Assembly: GCA_017517305.1 (NCBI GenBank) | Contig: JAFWZV010000025.1 | Coordinates: 1 to 59,976, forward strand | From: Lachnospiraceae bacterium | Lineage (GTDB): Bacteria > Bacillota > Clostridia > Lachnospirales > Lachnospiraceae | Direction of reading: 5' to 3' | DNA length: 59,976 nt | Part shown: in pieces, positions 16,801-25,757 of the stretch | Layout: every line of letters starts with the position of its first letter | How positions within the stretch are numbered: the stretch's first letter is position 1 | Program-made: the position numbers and the translations under genes | Notes under the pieces: model-generated | What the model saw: only the letters and a program-made list of their open reading frames with translations | What the model was told of the DNA's origin: nothing | The model's database searches: none

Positions 16801-17457
16801 TTGGATAAAATGATTAAATTAAAGGAAAATAATATATTAGTATCAGAGCTTCATAATCTTGGAGTAGACGCGGAGATAGGTCTAAAATACTGTGGAGATT
16901 TGGATTTTTACATAGAGGTTTTAAGGATTTCTGTGGAGTCCTATAAGGAAAGGAAGACAGCCTTAGCATTACATGTTGGTGAGAAGGATTTCAAAGCCTA
17001 TACTATTCTGGTGCATTCCATCAAAAGTGGTGCGGCTAATATAGGAGCCATGGAATTAAGTAGCCTGGCACAGAAGCTTGAAGAGGCTGGTAAGAGAAAT
17101 GATTATGGGTACATAATGGATAATCATGATTTTTTCTTACAACGTTATATTTATACCATGGAAGGTATAACTGAAATTATTGGATTAAAGCTTTCGGACT
17201 GTGGTGCTAACGATATTAAGGAGGAACGCCAGGTTTCCTTAGATGAGATAAAAAATTCCATAGAAGACCTTGACTATTGTTTGCAGGAACTTGAACTGGA
17301 TAGAGCGCAAGAACTTGTAGATGAAATGCTAACATATATGGTGGCAGCTGAAGCAAAGGATGCTCTTAAGTCCATCAAAGCTGCAATAGAACACTTCAAT
17401 GTAGAAGGTGCAAAGGAAAAATATGGAATATTGGTTAATTTGTTAGCCTTAATGTAG
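16801..17457 (+). CDS. Orphan histidine phosphotransfer (Hpt) protein
   Basis: A 218-residue protein whose N-terminal 120 residues are an Hpt four-helix bundle; the phosphorylatable histidine is in LVHSIKSGAANIG. The C-terminal 80 residues are helical and unassigned, repeating a DxxxxxxLEL(D) pattern that may be a second helical hairpin. There is no kinase core. The start is uncertain: TTG at 16801 sits 5-6 bases after GAGGTGA, an ATG at 16810 is also possible, and GTG at 16792 overlaps the binding site. It should relay phosphate to receivers such as the REC-REC protein just upstream. Confidence 0.75.
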   Translation: MDKMIKLKENNILVSELHNLGVDAEIGLKYCGDLDFYIEVLRISVESYKERKTALALHVGEKDFKAYTILVHSIKSGAANIGAMELSSLAQKLEEAGKRNDYGYIMDNHDFFLQRYIYTMEGITEIIGLKLSDCGANDIKEERQVSLDEIKNSIEDLDYCLQELELDRAQELVDEMLTYMVAAEAKDALKSIKAAIEHFNVEGAKEKYGILVNLLALM

Positions 17458-17474
17458 GTAATATCCTACATTAA
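17449..17474 (+). terminator. Hairpin overlapping the Hpt stop codon
   Basis: TTAATGTAGG (17449-17458) and CCTACATTAA (17465-17474) form a perfect stem that includes the stop codon. The following bases are A-rich with only a short T-run, so it may serve mainly to protect the 3' end. Confidence 0.55.
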
Positions 17475-17539
17475 AACATTTACAAAAGAAGTAAAGGCTT
17501 ATAAAAAAATTATAAATTGTAGCAAATATTGTCGCTACA

Positions 17540-17548
17540 TGTTATAAT
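17540..17548 (+). promoter_or_regulatory. Extended -10 promoter of the nfeD gene
   Basis: TGT-TATAAT (17540-17548) is a consensus extended -10 about 35 bases before the start codon; no good -35 is seen. Confidence 0.5.
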
Positions 17549-17582
17549 CTACTGGACTAAAAAATAAAAATGGAGGGATTTT

Positions 17583-18011
17583 ATGAGCGTTATTATTTGG
17601 TTGGTTTTAGCGGCTATATTAATAGTGAGTGAAATAGTTTCCTTAGGACTTACTACAATATGGTTTGCAGGTGGTGCCATAGTTGCTGCTGTATTAGCTC
17701 ACTTTGGCGCACATTGGATTGTCCAGATTCTTGTGTTTGCAATAGTATCATTTGTATTGCTTATCTGTACCAGACCACTGGCTCAAAAGCATCTTATGAA
17801 GGATGTGGAGAAGACTAATATTGATGGTCTTATCGATGCTATAGGTTTAGTAACAGAGACAATCGACAATACTAAGGCAGAAGGCGTTGTTGTTCTTGAT
17901 GGCAAGGAATGGACTGCCCGCTCTGCAAATGGGGATATTATTGAAAAAGATTGCAGAGTAAAGGTAGAAAGCATAAGTGGGGTTAAGCTTATGGTTACTA
18001 AGAGTGAATAA
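17583..18011 (+). CDS. NfeD-family membrane protein
   Basis: A 142-residue short NfeD (NfeD1b-like) protein: two or three membrane helices in residues 1-65 and a C-terminal OB-fold domain (about 85-140, GLVTETIDNTKAEGVVVLDGKEW). NfeD proteins pair with SPFH proteins in membrane microdomains, and the SPFH gene follows immediately, as in most genomes. Confidence 0.88.
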   Translation: MSVIIWLVLAAILIVSEIVSLGLTTIWFAGGAIVAAVLAHFGAHWIVQILVFAIVSFVLLICTRPLAQKHLMKDVEKTNIDGLIDAIGLVTETIDNTKAEGVVVLDGKEWTARSANGDIIEKDCRVKVESISGVKLMVTKSE

Positions 18012-18025
18012 GGAGGTATATGAGT

Positions 18026-18976
18026 ATGTTTTTATCAGGAATTTCAGGAGGCCAGGTGTTTGGCGTATTTATAGTTTTTTTAGCAATTGTAGTAGTTGCA
18101 AGTATGATAAAGATTGTGCCACAGGCACATGCATATGTTATTGAGAGACTGGGAACTTATCAGGCTACATGGGGAGTTGGTTTCCATATGAAGCTGCCTA
18201 TCATTGATAAGGTTGCACAGAGAATTTCTCTTAAGGAGCAGGTTGTTGATTTCCCACCACAGCCAGTTATCACTAAGGATAATGTTACTATGAGAATTGA
18301 TACAGTTGTATTCTTCCAGATTACAGATCCTAAGGCATTTGCCTATGGTGTTGAGAAGCCTATTATGGCTATAGAGAATCTTACTGCTACAACTCTTAGA
18401 AATATTATCGGTGATCTTGAATTGGACGAGACACTTACTTCAAGAGAGGTTATTAATACTAAGATGAGATCTACTCTTGATGTAGCTACTGACCCATGGG
18501 GTATTAAGATTAACAGAGTAGAGCTTAAGAACATTATTCCACCAGCTGCAATTCAGGATGCAATGGAGAAGCAGATGAAGGCGGAGAGAGAGAGAAGAGA
18601 GCAGATTCTTATTGCAGAAGGTGAGAAGAAGTCAGCAATTCTTAGAGCAGAGGGACAGAAGGAGTCTGTTATCCTTGCAGCAGAGGCAGAGAAGCAGTCA
18701 GCAATTCTTAGAGCGGAGGCTGTTAAGGAAGCTACTATTCGTAAGGCAGAGGGTGAAGCTGAGGCTATTATTGCAGTTCAGAAGGCTAATGCAGATGGTA
18801 TTAAGTTCCTTAATGAGGCTGCACCAGATCAGGGTGTTCTTACACTTAAGAGCTTAGAGGCATTTTCAAAGGCTGCAGATGGTAAAGCTACAAAGCTTAT
18901 TATCCCATCTGAGATTGCAGGTATTGCAGGTCTTGCATCATCACTTACAGAGATTGCAGGTAATAAGCAGGATTAA
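18026..18976 (+). CDS. SPFH/band 7 protein (QmcA/flotillin-like)
   Basis: A 316-residue stomatin-type protein. One N-terminal membrane helix is followed by the band 7 domain (PQAHAYVIERLGTYQ, then PPQPVITKDNVTMRIDTVVF, then INRVELKNIIPP) and a long coiled coil with repeated (I)LRAEGxKES-type units at about residues 195-260. Such proteins form ring oligomers that organise membrane domains and shelter proteases. The ATG at 18026 is 9 bases past AGGAGG; the in-frame ATG at 18020 is only 3 bases past it. It forms an operon with the nfeD-type gene. Confidence 0.9.
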   Translation: MFLSGISGGQVFGVFIVFLAIVVVASMIKIVPQAHAYVIERLGTYQATWGVGFHMKLPIIDKVAQRISLKEQVVDFPPQPVITKDNVTMRIDTVVFFQITDPKAFAYGVEKPIMAIENLTATTLRNIIGDLELDETLTSREVINTKMRSTLDVATDPWGIKINRVELKNIIPPAAIQDAMEKQMKAERERREQILIAEGEKKSAILRAEGQKESVILAAEAEKQSAILRAEAVKEATIRKAEGEAEAIIAVQKANADGIKFLNEAAPDQGVLTLKSLEAFSKAADGKATKLIIPSEIAGIAGLASSLTEIAGNKQD

Positions 18977-19007
18977 TGAAACATTAGGATAAAAGGAGAA
19001 CTAAGAG

Positions 19008-19403
19008 ATGAAAAGCTTAATGAGTTTTTTACTGGGTATAGTACTTACTATACTAGGAGCGGCCCTATTTCTTATGAATATTCATATTTCTAACTTTACC
19101 TTTTTCTACAGGTATAATGGAACCAATGTTACTGCATTGTTATTGTTGGCATTGTGTATAATGTTTGTGGTATATGTGGTATATCCTAATATAGTAACAG
19201 GTGGAATACTGGGAATTATATTCCTATTGTTTGTAGTATCTGTTATTATGAGTATGAAGTTCTATATTACTCATATTACAGCCTTGGAGATGGTGATAAT
19301 ATTAGCTACATTCTTCGGAGGCTTGGGTCTTGTTATAAGAGGATTAGTGCATTCTAAGGATGAATTAAATTCTGGAAATGGCACTGGTAGAGGTTCTATG
19401 TAA
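19008..19403 (+). CDS. Small membrane protein of unknown function
   Basis: A 131-residue hydrophobic protein with four predicted membrane segments (about 5-25, 43-62, 68-88 and 93-113) and a short polar tail rich in Gly and Ser. It lies 31 bases after the SPFH gene and probably belongs to the same membrane operon. I recognise no family. Confidence 0.6.
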   Translation: MKSLMSFLLGIVLTILGAALFLMNIHISNFTFFYRYNGTNVTALLLLALCIMFVVYVVYPNIVTGGILGIIFLLFVVSVIMSMKFYITHITALEMVIILATFFGGLGLVIRGLVHSKDELNSGNGTGRGSM

Positions 19404-19421
19404 GTGTTTGTGGAGGTTATT

Positions 19422-19784
19422 ATGGCTAAAAAGATAGAGTTGCAACAGGATATTATGAAGGAATTGGCTAATTATAGTCCTACAATTATATATGGAACAG
19501 AGGAAATAATAGGGGAACTTAGACATAATAGAAAAAAGGACACAGATGAGCTTTTTAATCTAGTTATCCAAGGGATTAATTGGGAGATAGAGGTGTTTAA
19601 TAACTGTGAGAGTATTATTAATCAAGAAGATGCTTATGTAGATAAAAATAAGATGGCAAGTGCAGTTGTTAGACTAGGAAAGGTGCTTCAGGAGAAGGAT
19701 GATATTAAGATAGCTGCCTGTTTAGAGGTGGATTTTCTTCCTTTTCTAAGAGCTATGGAAACAGCTTCTATAAAGTATAAATAG
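19422..19784 (+). CDS. Conserved hypothetical cytoplasmic protein
   Basis: A 120-residue soluble helical protein with no membrane segment and no recognisable motif. The start at 19422 follows GGAGGTTATT; the frame extends to a GTG at 19404 next to the upstream stop codon, which lacks a binding site. It ends the operon that begins with the NfeD gene, and a strong terminator follows. It may be an accessory of the membrane proteins, but nothing in the sequence proves this. Confidence 0.6.
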   Translation: MAKKIELQQDIMKELANYSPTIIYGTEEIIGELRHNRKKDTDELFNLVIQGINWEIEVFNNCESIINQEDAYVDKNKMASAVVRLGKVLQEKDDIKIAACLEVDFLPFLRAMETASIKYK

Positions 19785-19791
19785 AATAATT

Positions 19792-19832
19792 ATGAGGGTA
19801 TATATCTATGTTGATATGTACCCTCATTTTTT
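19792..19832 (+). terminator. Intrinsic terminator
   Basis: ATGAGGGTA (19792-19800) pairs with TACCCTCAT (19819-19827), with an inner ATATC/GATAT stem and six T after it. Confidence 0.9.
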
Positions 19833-19850
19833 GCAAATTCAAAGAAAATT

Positions 19851-19942
19851 TTGGCACAAATGCCAAAGTAAGGTAATTTCGATAAGAAATATTATAAAAA
19901 ATGCATAAAAGTATTTATCTTTTTTTGCATTAATGTTATAAT
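19851..19942 (+). promoter_or_regulatory. glgCD promoter with TTGGCA-N4-TGCCAA palindrome
   Basis: TTGGCA (19851-19856), four bases, TGCCAA (19861-19866) is a perfect palindrome about 70 bases before an extended -10 TGT-TATAAT (19934-19942). The distance suits an activator or a looping regulator of glycogen synthesis; the protein is unknown. Confidence 0.5.
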
Positions 19943-19973
19943 ACTTTTAAATTATGCTAAAAGGGGTGACATT

Positions 19974-21242
19974 ATGATTAAGAAAGAAATGATAGCTATG
20001 CTGTTAGCAGGTGGTCAGGGTAGTCGTCTTGGCGTACTTACATCTAAATTGGCTAAGCCTGCAGTTGCCTTCGGTGGAAAATATAAGATCATAGATTTCC
20101 CACTAAGTAACTGTATTAATTCAGGTGTAGATACTGTTGGTGTACTTACTCAGTATAGACCACTTAGACTTAACCAGCATATCGGTATTGGTATGCCTTG
20201 GGACTTAGATCGTAATATAGGTGGTGTAACCGTTCTTCCACCATATGAGAAGAGTGAGAATAGCCAGTGGTATACAGGAACTGCTAACGCCATATATCAG
20301 AATATAGAGTATATCGATTACTATAATCCAGAGTATGTGCTTATCTTATCAGGTGACCATATTTATAAGATGGATTATGAGAACATGCTTGATTTCCATA
20401 AGACAAGCAAAGCAGATATCACACTTGCTACATATCAGGTTCCTATGGAGGAGGCAAGCAGATTTGGAGTTGTAATAACTGATGAGTCTGGATGCATTCA
20501 GGAGTTTGAGGAGAAGCCAGAGAAGCCTAGAAGTAATAAGGCGTCTATGGGTATATATATCTTCAACTGGAAGCTTCTTAAGGAGGCTCTTACAGTTATG
20601 AAGGATCAGCCTTCATGTGACTTTGGTAAGCACATTATCCCATATTGCCATGAGCATGGTAGCAAGATATGTGCTTATGAGTATAAGGGATATTGGAAGG
20701 ACGTTGGAACTCTTGGTTCATACTGGGAGGCTAATATGGAGCTTATTGACATTATCCCTGAGTTTAACCTTTATGAGGAGTTCTGGAGAATTTACACTAA
20801 GAGTGATGTATTGCCTCCACAGTATATAGCACCTGAAAGCTCAGTAACTAAGAGTATAATTGGTGAGGGAACTGAGATTTACGGAGATGTAAACAGCTCA
20901 GTAATCGGTTCTGGTGTATCCATAGGCAAGGGTGCTGTGGTTAAGAATTCTATTATTATGAATGGTGCAACTATCGGTGATGGCGCTATTATTGATAAGG
21001 CTATTATCGCTGAGGGTGTTGTAATTGGAGCAAATGCTGAGCTTGGCGTAGGTGAGGAGGCTCCTAATGAGTTTGCACCACATATTTATTCATTTGGCCT
21101 TGTTACAATTGGAGAGAACTCAGTAATTCCTGATGGTGTTAAGATTGGTAAGAACGTTGCAATCTTCGGAGAGACAACACCAGACGAATACCCAGGTGGA
21201 TTACTTAAGAGCGGTTCTAGTATAATAAAGGTAGGTGAATAA
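19974..21242 (+). CDS. glgC: Glucose-1-phosphate adenylyltransferase
   Basis: The 422-residue enzyme makes ADP-glucose from glucose-1-phosphate and ATP, the committed step of bacterial glycogen synthesis. The N-terminal nucleotidyltransferase motif is [11 protein letters not shown], followed by [21 protein letters not shown], the substrate loop GTANAIYQN and EEKPEKP. The C-terminal third is a left-handed beta helix with hexapeptide repeats ([19 protein letters not shown]). It forms a two-gene unit with glgD, which starts one base after its stop codon. Confidence 0.95.
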   Translation: MIKKEMIAMLLAGGQGSRLGVLTSKLAKPAVAFGGKYKIIDFPLSNCINSGVDTVGVLTQYRPLRLNQHIGIGMPWDLDRNIGGVTVLPPYEKSENSQWYTGTANAIYQNIEYIDYYNPEYVLILSGDHIYKMDYENMLDFHKTSKADITLATYQVPMEEASRFGVVITDESGCIQEFEEKPEKPRSNKASMGIYIFNWKLLKEALTVMKDQPSCDFGKHIIPYCHEHGSKICAYEYKGYWKDVGTLGSYWEANMELIDIIPEFNLYEEFWRIYTKSDVLPPQYIAPESSVTKSIIGEGTEIYGDVNSSVIGSGVSIGKGAVVKNSIIMNGATIGDGAIIDKAIIAEGVVIGANAELGVGEEAPNEFAPHIYSFGLVTIGENSVIPDGVKIGKNVAIFGETTPDEYPGGLLKSGSSIIKVGE

Positions 21243-21243
21243 T

Positions 21244-22368
21244 ATGAGAGCGATAGGTATTATTTTAGCCGGTGGTAACAGCGGCAGAATGGGTGATTTA
21301 TCAGCAAAGAGAGCGGCAGCAGCAATGCCTATAGTTGGAAGCTACAGAGCTATCGACTTCGCCCTGTCTAATATGACTAATTCACATATACAGAAGGTTG
21401 CAGTTTATACTCAGTACAACTCACGTTCACTTAATGAACACCTTAATTCTTCTAAGTGGTGGGACTTTGGAAGAAAGCAGGGAGGACTTTATGTATTTAC
21501 TCCAACAATTACATCAACTAACAGCTTCTGGTACAAGGGTACAGCAGATGCACTCTTCCAGAATATTAACTTCCTTAAGTCGGCACATGAGCCATATGTA
21601 GTAATCGCATCTGGAGATGGTATTTACAAGCTTGACTATAATAAGGTGCTTGAGGAGCATATTGCAACAGGAGCAGATATAACTATAGTATGTAAGGATA
21701 TTCCTGCAGGAGAGGACGACATTAACCGTTTTGGTGTTGTTAAGCTTGCAGAGGATAATAGGGTTTTAGATTTTGAGGAGAAGCCACTTGTTGCTGAGAC
21801 TAATACAGCATCTATAGGAGTTTATGTTATAAGACGTAGACAGCTTATTGAGTTGTTAGAGGCTTGTGCGGCAGAGGGAAGAAGTGATTTTGTTAATGAT
21901 ATCCTTGTAAGATATAAGAATGTTAAGAAGATATATGCATACAAGCTTGATTCTTACTGGAGAAACATTGGAACCATAGATTCATACTTTAAGACAAATA
22001 TGGATTTCCTTAATAAGGATGTAAGAGATTATTTCTTTAGACAGCATCCAGATGTATATTCAAAGGTAGAGGATTTACCTCCTGCTAAGTACAATGGAGA
22101 TGCAGTGGTTAATAATTCTCTTATTGCCAGTGGATGTATTATCAATGGTACCGTAGAGGATTCTATATTGTTTAAGAAGGTATATATTGGTAATAACTGT
22201 GTTATCAAGAATTCTATTATTCTTAATGATGTTCATATTGGAGATAACTGTTACATCGAGAATTGTATCGTTGAGAGTAGAGATACCTTAAGGGCAAATA
22301 CAGTACATACTGGAGATCCTAATCAGATTAAGGTTATTGTAGAGAAGAATTTCAGATACGCACTGTAA
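21244..22368 (+). CDS. glgD: GlgD, regulatory subunit of ADP-glucose synthase
   Basis: The 374-residue paralogue of GlgC. The nucleotide loop is altered to [20 protein letters not shown], lacking catalytic residues, so it is expected to be the non-catalytic partner that raises GlgC activity, as in Bacillus and other Firmicutes GlgC/GlgD pairs. The beta-helix C-terminus is present ([20 protein letters not shown]). I start at the ATG at 21244 after AGGTGAAT; a GTG at 21235 overlaps glgC. The conserved pairing supports glycogen storage in this organism. Confidence 0.92.
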   Translation: MRAIGIILAGGNSGRMGDLSAKRAAAAMPIVGSYRAIDFALSNMTNSHIQKVAVYTQYNSRSLNEHLNSSKWWDFGRKQGGLYVFTPTITSTNSFWYKGTADALFQNINFLKSAHEPYVVIASGDGIYKLDYNKVLEEHIATGADITIVCKDIPAGEDDINRFGVVKLAEDNRVLDFEEKPLVAETNTASIGVYVIRRRQLIELLEACAAEGRSDFVNDILVRYKNVKKIYAYKLDSYWRNIGTIDSYFKTNMDFLNKDVRDYFFRQHPDVYSKVEDLPPAKYNGDAVVNNSLIASGCIINGTVEDSILFKKVYIGNNCVIKNSIILNDVHIGDNCYIENCIVESRDTLRANTVHTGDPNQIKVIVEKNFRYAL

Positions 22369-22405
22369 TTTAAGTAGCGGGATTTTTGAAAAGGGGGATG
22401 GTACA

Positions 22406-22675
22406 ATGCAGATAACAGATGTAAGAGTGAGGAAGGTTACTAAGGAAGGTAAGATGAGAGCAGTTGTGTCGATTACTATCGACAATGAATTTGTAGTTCA
22501 TGACATAAAGGTCATAGACGGTGAGAAGGGCTTATTCATAGCAATGCCAAGTCGTAAATCTTCTGATGGAGAGTATAAGGATATAGCACATCCTATTAAC
22601 TCTGAGACAAGAGAAAAGATACAGGCTCTTATACTTGAGAAGTATGCAGAGACTGCTTCTGAAACTGAAGAATAA
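22406..22675 (+). CDS. spoVG: SpoVG family RNA/DNA-binding regulator
   Basis: An 89-residue SpoVG protein: [11 protein letters not shown], then [36 protein letters not shown], nearly the textbook family sequence, with an added short acidic tail. SpoVG binds nucleic acid and affects sporulation, cell division and virulence genes in other Firmicutes. It is a single gene between glgD and hprK. Confidence 0.95.
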   Translation: MQITDVRVRKVTKEGKMRAVVSITIDNEFVVHDIKVIDGEKGLFIAMPSRKSSDGEYKDIAHPINSETREKIQALILEKYAETASETEE

Positions 22676-22681
22676 AATATA

Positions 22682-22708
22682 GGGGCTGTCCTTACAGACA
22701 GCCTCCTT
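22682..22708 (+). terminator. Hairpin between spoVG and hprK
   Basis: GGCTGTC (22684-22690) and GACAGCC (22697-22703) form a stem around CTTACA, extended by GG/CC pairs. A T-run of three follows, so termination may be partial. The right side runs close to the hprK ribosome binding site. Confidence 0.5.
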
Positions 22709-22726
22709 TAATTTGGAGGTGAAAAG

Positions 22727-23680
22727 GTGGAAGAAGAATATAGCGTAACGGTGACGGACCTTATTAAGAAGATGAATCTGGTTAATCATACACCTGATAT
22801 TGATACAGATAAGATACTTATTAAGGATCCAAATATGAATAGACCTGCAGTGCAGCTTGCTGGCTTCTTCGAGCATTTTGACTCAGCAAGAATTCAGATA
22901 TGTGGTAATGTAGAATATGCTTATATTGCCAATATGCATAGTCGCGAGGAAAATATAGAGATATTTAATAAGCTGTTTGAGTATAAGATTCCATGTCTTA
23001 TATTTTGTAGAAATCTACAGCCTTATGATTTTATTATTGAGGCTGGAAATAGATATGGTATACCAATACTTACGGATACTCTAGAGACTACTTCGGAGTT
23101 TGTACATGAGGTTGTAAAATGGCTTCACGTGGAATTAGCTCCAAGAATTTCTATACATGCAGTTTTGGTTGATGTATATGGAGAGGGAGTCCTTATAACA
23201 GGAGACAGTGGTATCGGTAAATCCGAGGCTGCCCTAGAGCTTATTAAGAGAGGTCACAGACTTGTGTCAGATGACGTGGTTGAGATTAAGAAGGTAAGTG
23301 AGGATACTCTGGTAGGAACTGCCCCTGAGAGAACAAGACATTTTATTGAACTTAGAGGTATCGGTATAGTAGATGTAAAATCTATGTTTGGAGTAGAATG
23401 TGTTAAGCAGACTCAGAGCATTGATTTGGTTATAGAACTTGCTGAGTGGGATAGAGATGCAAATTACGATAGACTTGGTTTGGAGGATCAGTATACAGAG
23501 ATTCTTGGAAACAAGGTTGTGTGTCACTCAATACCTATAAGACCAGGTAGAAATGTAGCTATCATCGTAGAAACTGCAGCGGTTAATCACAGACAGAAAA
23601 AGATGGGCTATAATGCAGCACAGGAGTTATACAACAGAGTTACTAGAAGTATGGCTCAAAGCTTAAATAATGACAATTAG
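22727..23680 (+). CDS. hprK: HPr kinase/phosphorylase
   Basis: The 317-residue bifunctional enzyme phosphorylates HPr-type proteins on Ser46 under high glycolytic flux and removes the phosphate under inorganic phosphate. Walker A GDSGIGKSEAALEL and the signature around RTRHFIELRGIGIVDVKSMF are present. The start is a GTG 6 bases after GGAGGTG. The same window encodes a Crh-like substrate with Ser46 but no His15, a glucokinase and glycogen genes, so it lies in a carbon-control neighbourhood. Confidence 0.93.
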   Translation: MEEEYSVTVTDLIKKMNLVNHTPDIDTDKILIKDPNMNRPAVQLAGFFEHFDSARIQICGNVEYAYIANMHSREENIEIFNKLFEYKIPCLIFCRNLQPYDFIIEAGNRYGIPILTDTLETTSEFVHEVVKWLHVELAPRISIHAVLVDVYGEGVLITGDSGIGKSEAALELIKRGHRLVSDDVVEIKKVSEDTLVGTAPERTRHFIELRGIGIVDVKSMFGVECVKQTQSIDLVIELAEWDRDANYDRLGLEDQYTEILGNKVVCHSIPIRPGRNVAIIVETAAVNHRQKKMGYNAAQELYNRVTRSMAQSLNNDN

Positions 23681-23700
23681 ATTAACAGGAGGATATTAAT

Positions 23701-24642
23701 ATGGCAAAGTATGTGTTTGGAGTTGATATAGGAGGAACTACAGTTAAGATAGGTCTCTTTACAACAGATGGAATTCTCACAGATAAGTGGGAGATACATA
23801 CAAGAACTGACGAGGGCGGAAAATATATCTTAGGTGATATTGCAGAGTCTATTGAGGCAAAGCTTGCCGAGCAGAGCATTAGTAAGGATGATGTGGCAGG
23901 AATAGGAATGGGCGTTCCGGGACCTGTAAAGTCAGACGGAACAGTACTTAGATGCGTAAACCTTGGCTGGGGCGTATTTAATGCGGCTGATGAATTGTCA
24001 AATATTATTGGCCTTCCTGTAACTGTTGGAAATGATGCTAATATGGCCGCATTAGGTGAGATGTGGCAGGGTGGCGGTAAAGGCTACAAGGATATTGTAA
24101 TGGTTACACTTGGCACAGGTGTTGGCGGTGGAATCATCTTAGATGGCAAGATGCTTTCAGGCGTTAACGGAGCTGGTGGAGAGATTGGACACATGCAGGT
24201 TAGCGATACAGAGACTGAGGTATGTGGATGTGGCAAGAAGGGATGTCTTGAGCAGTACACTTCAGCTACAGGAATTGTTAGATCTGCAAATATTGCAATA
24301 AGCAATACAGACAAGCCATCTGTTTTAAGAGATGTTCAGTATATATCTGCTAAAGAAGTATTTGATGCGGCTAAGAAGGGTGATGAGCTTGGCATGCAGC
24401 TTGTTGAGAATCATGGAAAGTGCTTAGGAAAGGCTTTAGCTCAGATTGCATGTGTAGTTGACCCAGAGGTATTCGTAATCGGTGGTGGAGTGTCAAAGGC
24501 TGGAGAGATTATTACAGATACTACTGAGAAGTATTTCCAGGAGTATGCATTCCACGCTTGTAAGAAGACACAGTTCAAGTTGGCAACACTTGGAAATGAT
24601 GCAGGTATGTATGGTGGTGCTTGTGCGATTTTGAACAAATAA
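23701..24642 (+). CDS. glcK: ROK-family glucokinase
   Basis: The 313-residue sugar kinase has the ATP-binding DIGGTTVKIGLF and the ROK zinc/signature region GAGGEIGHMQV followed by CGCGKKGCLEQYTSATG. The normal length and the site VGNDANMAALGE fit glucose phosphorylation to glucose-6-phosphate. It begins 20 bases after hprK and is probably co-transcribed with it, linking glucose entry to HPr signalling. Other hexoses as substrate are possible. Confidence 0.88.
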   Translation: MAKYVFGVDIGGTTVKIGLFTTDGILTDKWEIHTRTDEGGKYILGDIAESIEAKLAEQSISKDDVAGIGMGVPGPVKSDGTVLRCVNLGWGVFNAADELSNIIGLPVTVGNDANMAALGEMWQGGGKGYKDIVMVTLGTGVGGGIILDGKMLSGVNGAGGEIGHMQVSDTETEVCGCGKKGCLEQYTSATGIVRSANIAISNTDKPSVLRDVQYISAKEVFDAAKKGDELGMQLVENHGKCLGKALAQIACVVDPEVFVIGGGVSKAGEIITDTTEKYFQEYAFHACKKTQFKLATLGNDAGMYGGACAILNK

Positions 24643-24707
24643 TTGTTAAAAACAACTAAGGATGCCTTAGATTTTAAAGAAAATTGTATATTTTTTTGCA
24701 TTGAATT

Positions 24708-24779
24708 AAATGAGTCCATAATGTATGATAGGGTGTAATGGAGTATTGTGCCTTAGTATGCATAGATGGACTCATTTTT
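24708..24779 (+). terminator. Intrinsic terminator after glcK
   Basis: AAATGAGTCCAT (24708-24719) pairs with ATGGACTCATTTTT (24766-24779), with a long loop of about 46 bases that has some further pairing. The right arm runs into the T tract. Confidence 0.75.
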
Positions 24780-24803
24780 GTTATACTGTTATGGTGATTG
24801 ATA

Positions 24804-24861
24804 TATAATTTATAAAAGGCGTATTTCATATAGGATTGTTTTATAAATGGAATTTTATAAA
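24804..24861 (+). promoter_or_regulatory. murB promoter and three TTTATAAA palindromes
   Basis: A TATAAT (24804-24809) has only a weak -35. Downstream, before the start codon, TTTATAAA occurs three times (24809, 24840 and 24853 regions). They may be AT-rich recognition sites or chance in an AT-rich leader. Confidence 0.3.
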
Positions 24862-24878
24862 AAGTGGAAGGTATAATA

Positions 24879-25757
24879 ATGCGAAGCATTTTTGGAGATA
24901 TAAGCTATAAGGAAAGTGAATTAATGAGTGGGCATACTACATTTCGTATTGGAGGTCCTGCCAAGTATTTCTTCACACCAAAAACAAATGAGGAAATTAT
25001 TAAGATAATCAATACATGTAAAGAACATAACCTTAGATTTATGATTATGGGGAACGGAAGCAATATGTTGTTTAGTGATCAAGGTTATGATGGTGCTATC
25101 CTTCAAATATATAATAATTATAATAATATCGATGTATGTCAGGATGGAATATATGCTAATGCAGGAGCCTTACTTTCTAAGTTGGCTGTAATTGCTAGAG
25201 ATAACTCTATGACAGGTATGGAGTTTGCAGCGGGCATTCCTGGAACCTTAGGCGGTGCAGTGGTGATGAATGCAGGTGCTTATGGTGGCGAGATGAAGGA
25301 CATCATAGAATATGTTGATGTTTTGGAACAGGATGGAACAGTTAAGAGATATAACTGTGATAGCATGGAGTTTGGTTATAGAAAAAGTATTATATCCGAT
25401 GACAAAATCGTTCTAGGAGCAAAGCTAAAGCTTACAAAGGGTGATAAGACCTTGATTCAAGCTAAGATGGATGAGCTTAAAGAGGCTAGATGTGCTAAGC
25501 AACCGTTGGAACTACCTAGTGCAGGGTCCACATTTAAAAGACCCGAAGGATATTTTGCTGCTAAGCTTATAGATGATGCAGGTCTTAGAGGCTACAGCTA
25601 TGGTGGAGCTAAGGTGTCAGATAAGCATTGTGGATTTGTAGTAAATTATGATAATGCAACCTGTCAAGATGTATTAAATGTTATTGATAAGGTGCAAAGT
25701 ACTGTAGAGGAAAAGTTCGGTGTTAGGCTTGAGCCGGAGGTTAAAATAATTCTATGA
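24879..25757 (+). CDS. murB: UDP-N-acetylenolpyruvoylglucosamine reductase
   Basis: The 292-residue FAD enzyme completes UDP-MurNAc synthesis for peptidoglycan. TTFRIGGPAKYFFTP, GNGSNMLFSD, GIPGTLGGAVVMNAGAYGGE and AGSTFKRPEGYFAAKLID are the expected FAD and catalytic motifs of type II MurB. The start at 24879 follows GGAAGG; a GTG at 24864 is rejected. Its stop overlaps the rapZ start (ATGA), giving a coupled murB-rapZ-whiA-HPr operon typical of clostridia. Confidence 0.95.
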   Translation: MRSIFGDISYKESELMSGHTTFRIGGPAKYFFTPKTNEEIIKIINTCKEHNLRFMIMGNGSNMLFSDQGYDGAILQIYNNYNNIDVCQDGIYANAGALLSKLAVIARDNSMTGMEFAAGIPGTLGGAVVMNAGAYGGEMKDIIEYVDVLEQDGTVKRYNCDSMEFGYRKSIISDDKIVLGAKLKLTKGDKTLIQAKMDELKEARCAKQPLELPSAGSTFKRPEGYFAAKLIDDAGLRGYSYGGAKVSDKHCGFVVNYDNATCQDVLNVIDKVQSTVEEKFGVRLEPEVKIIL

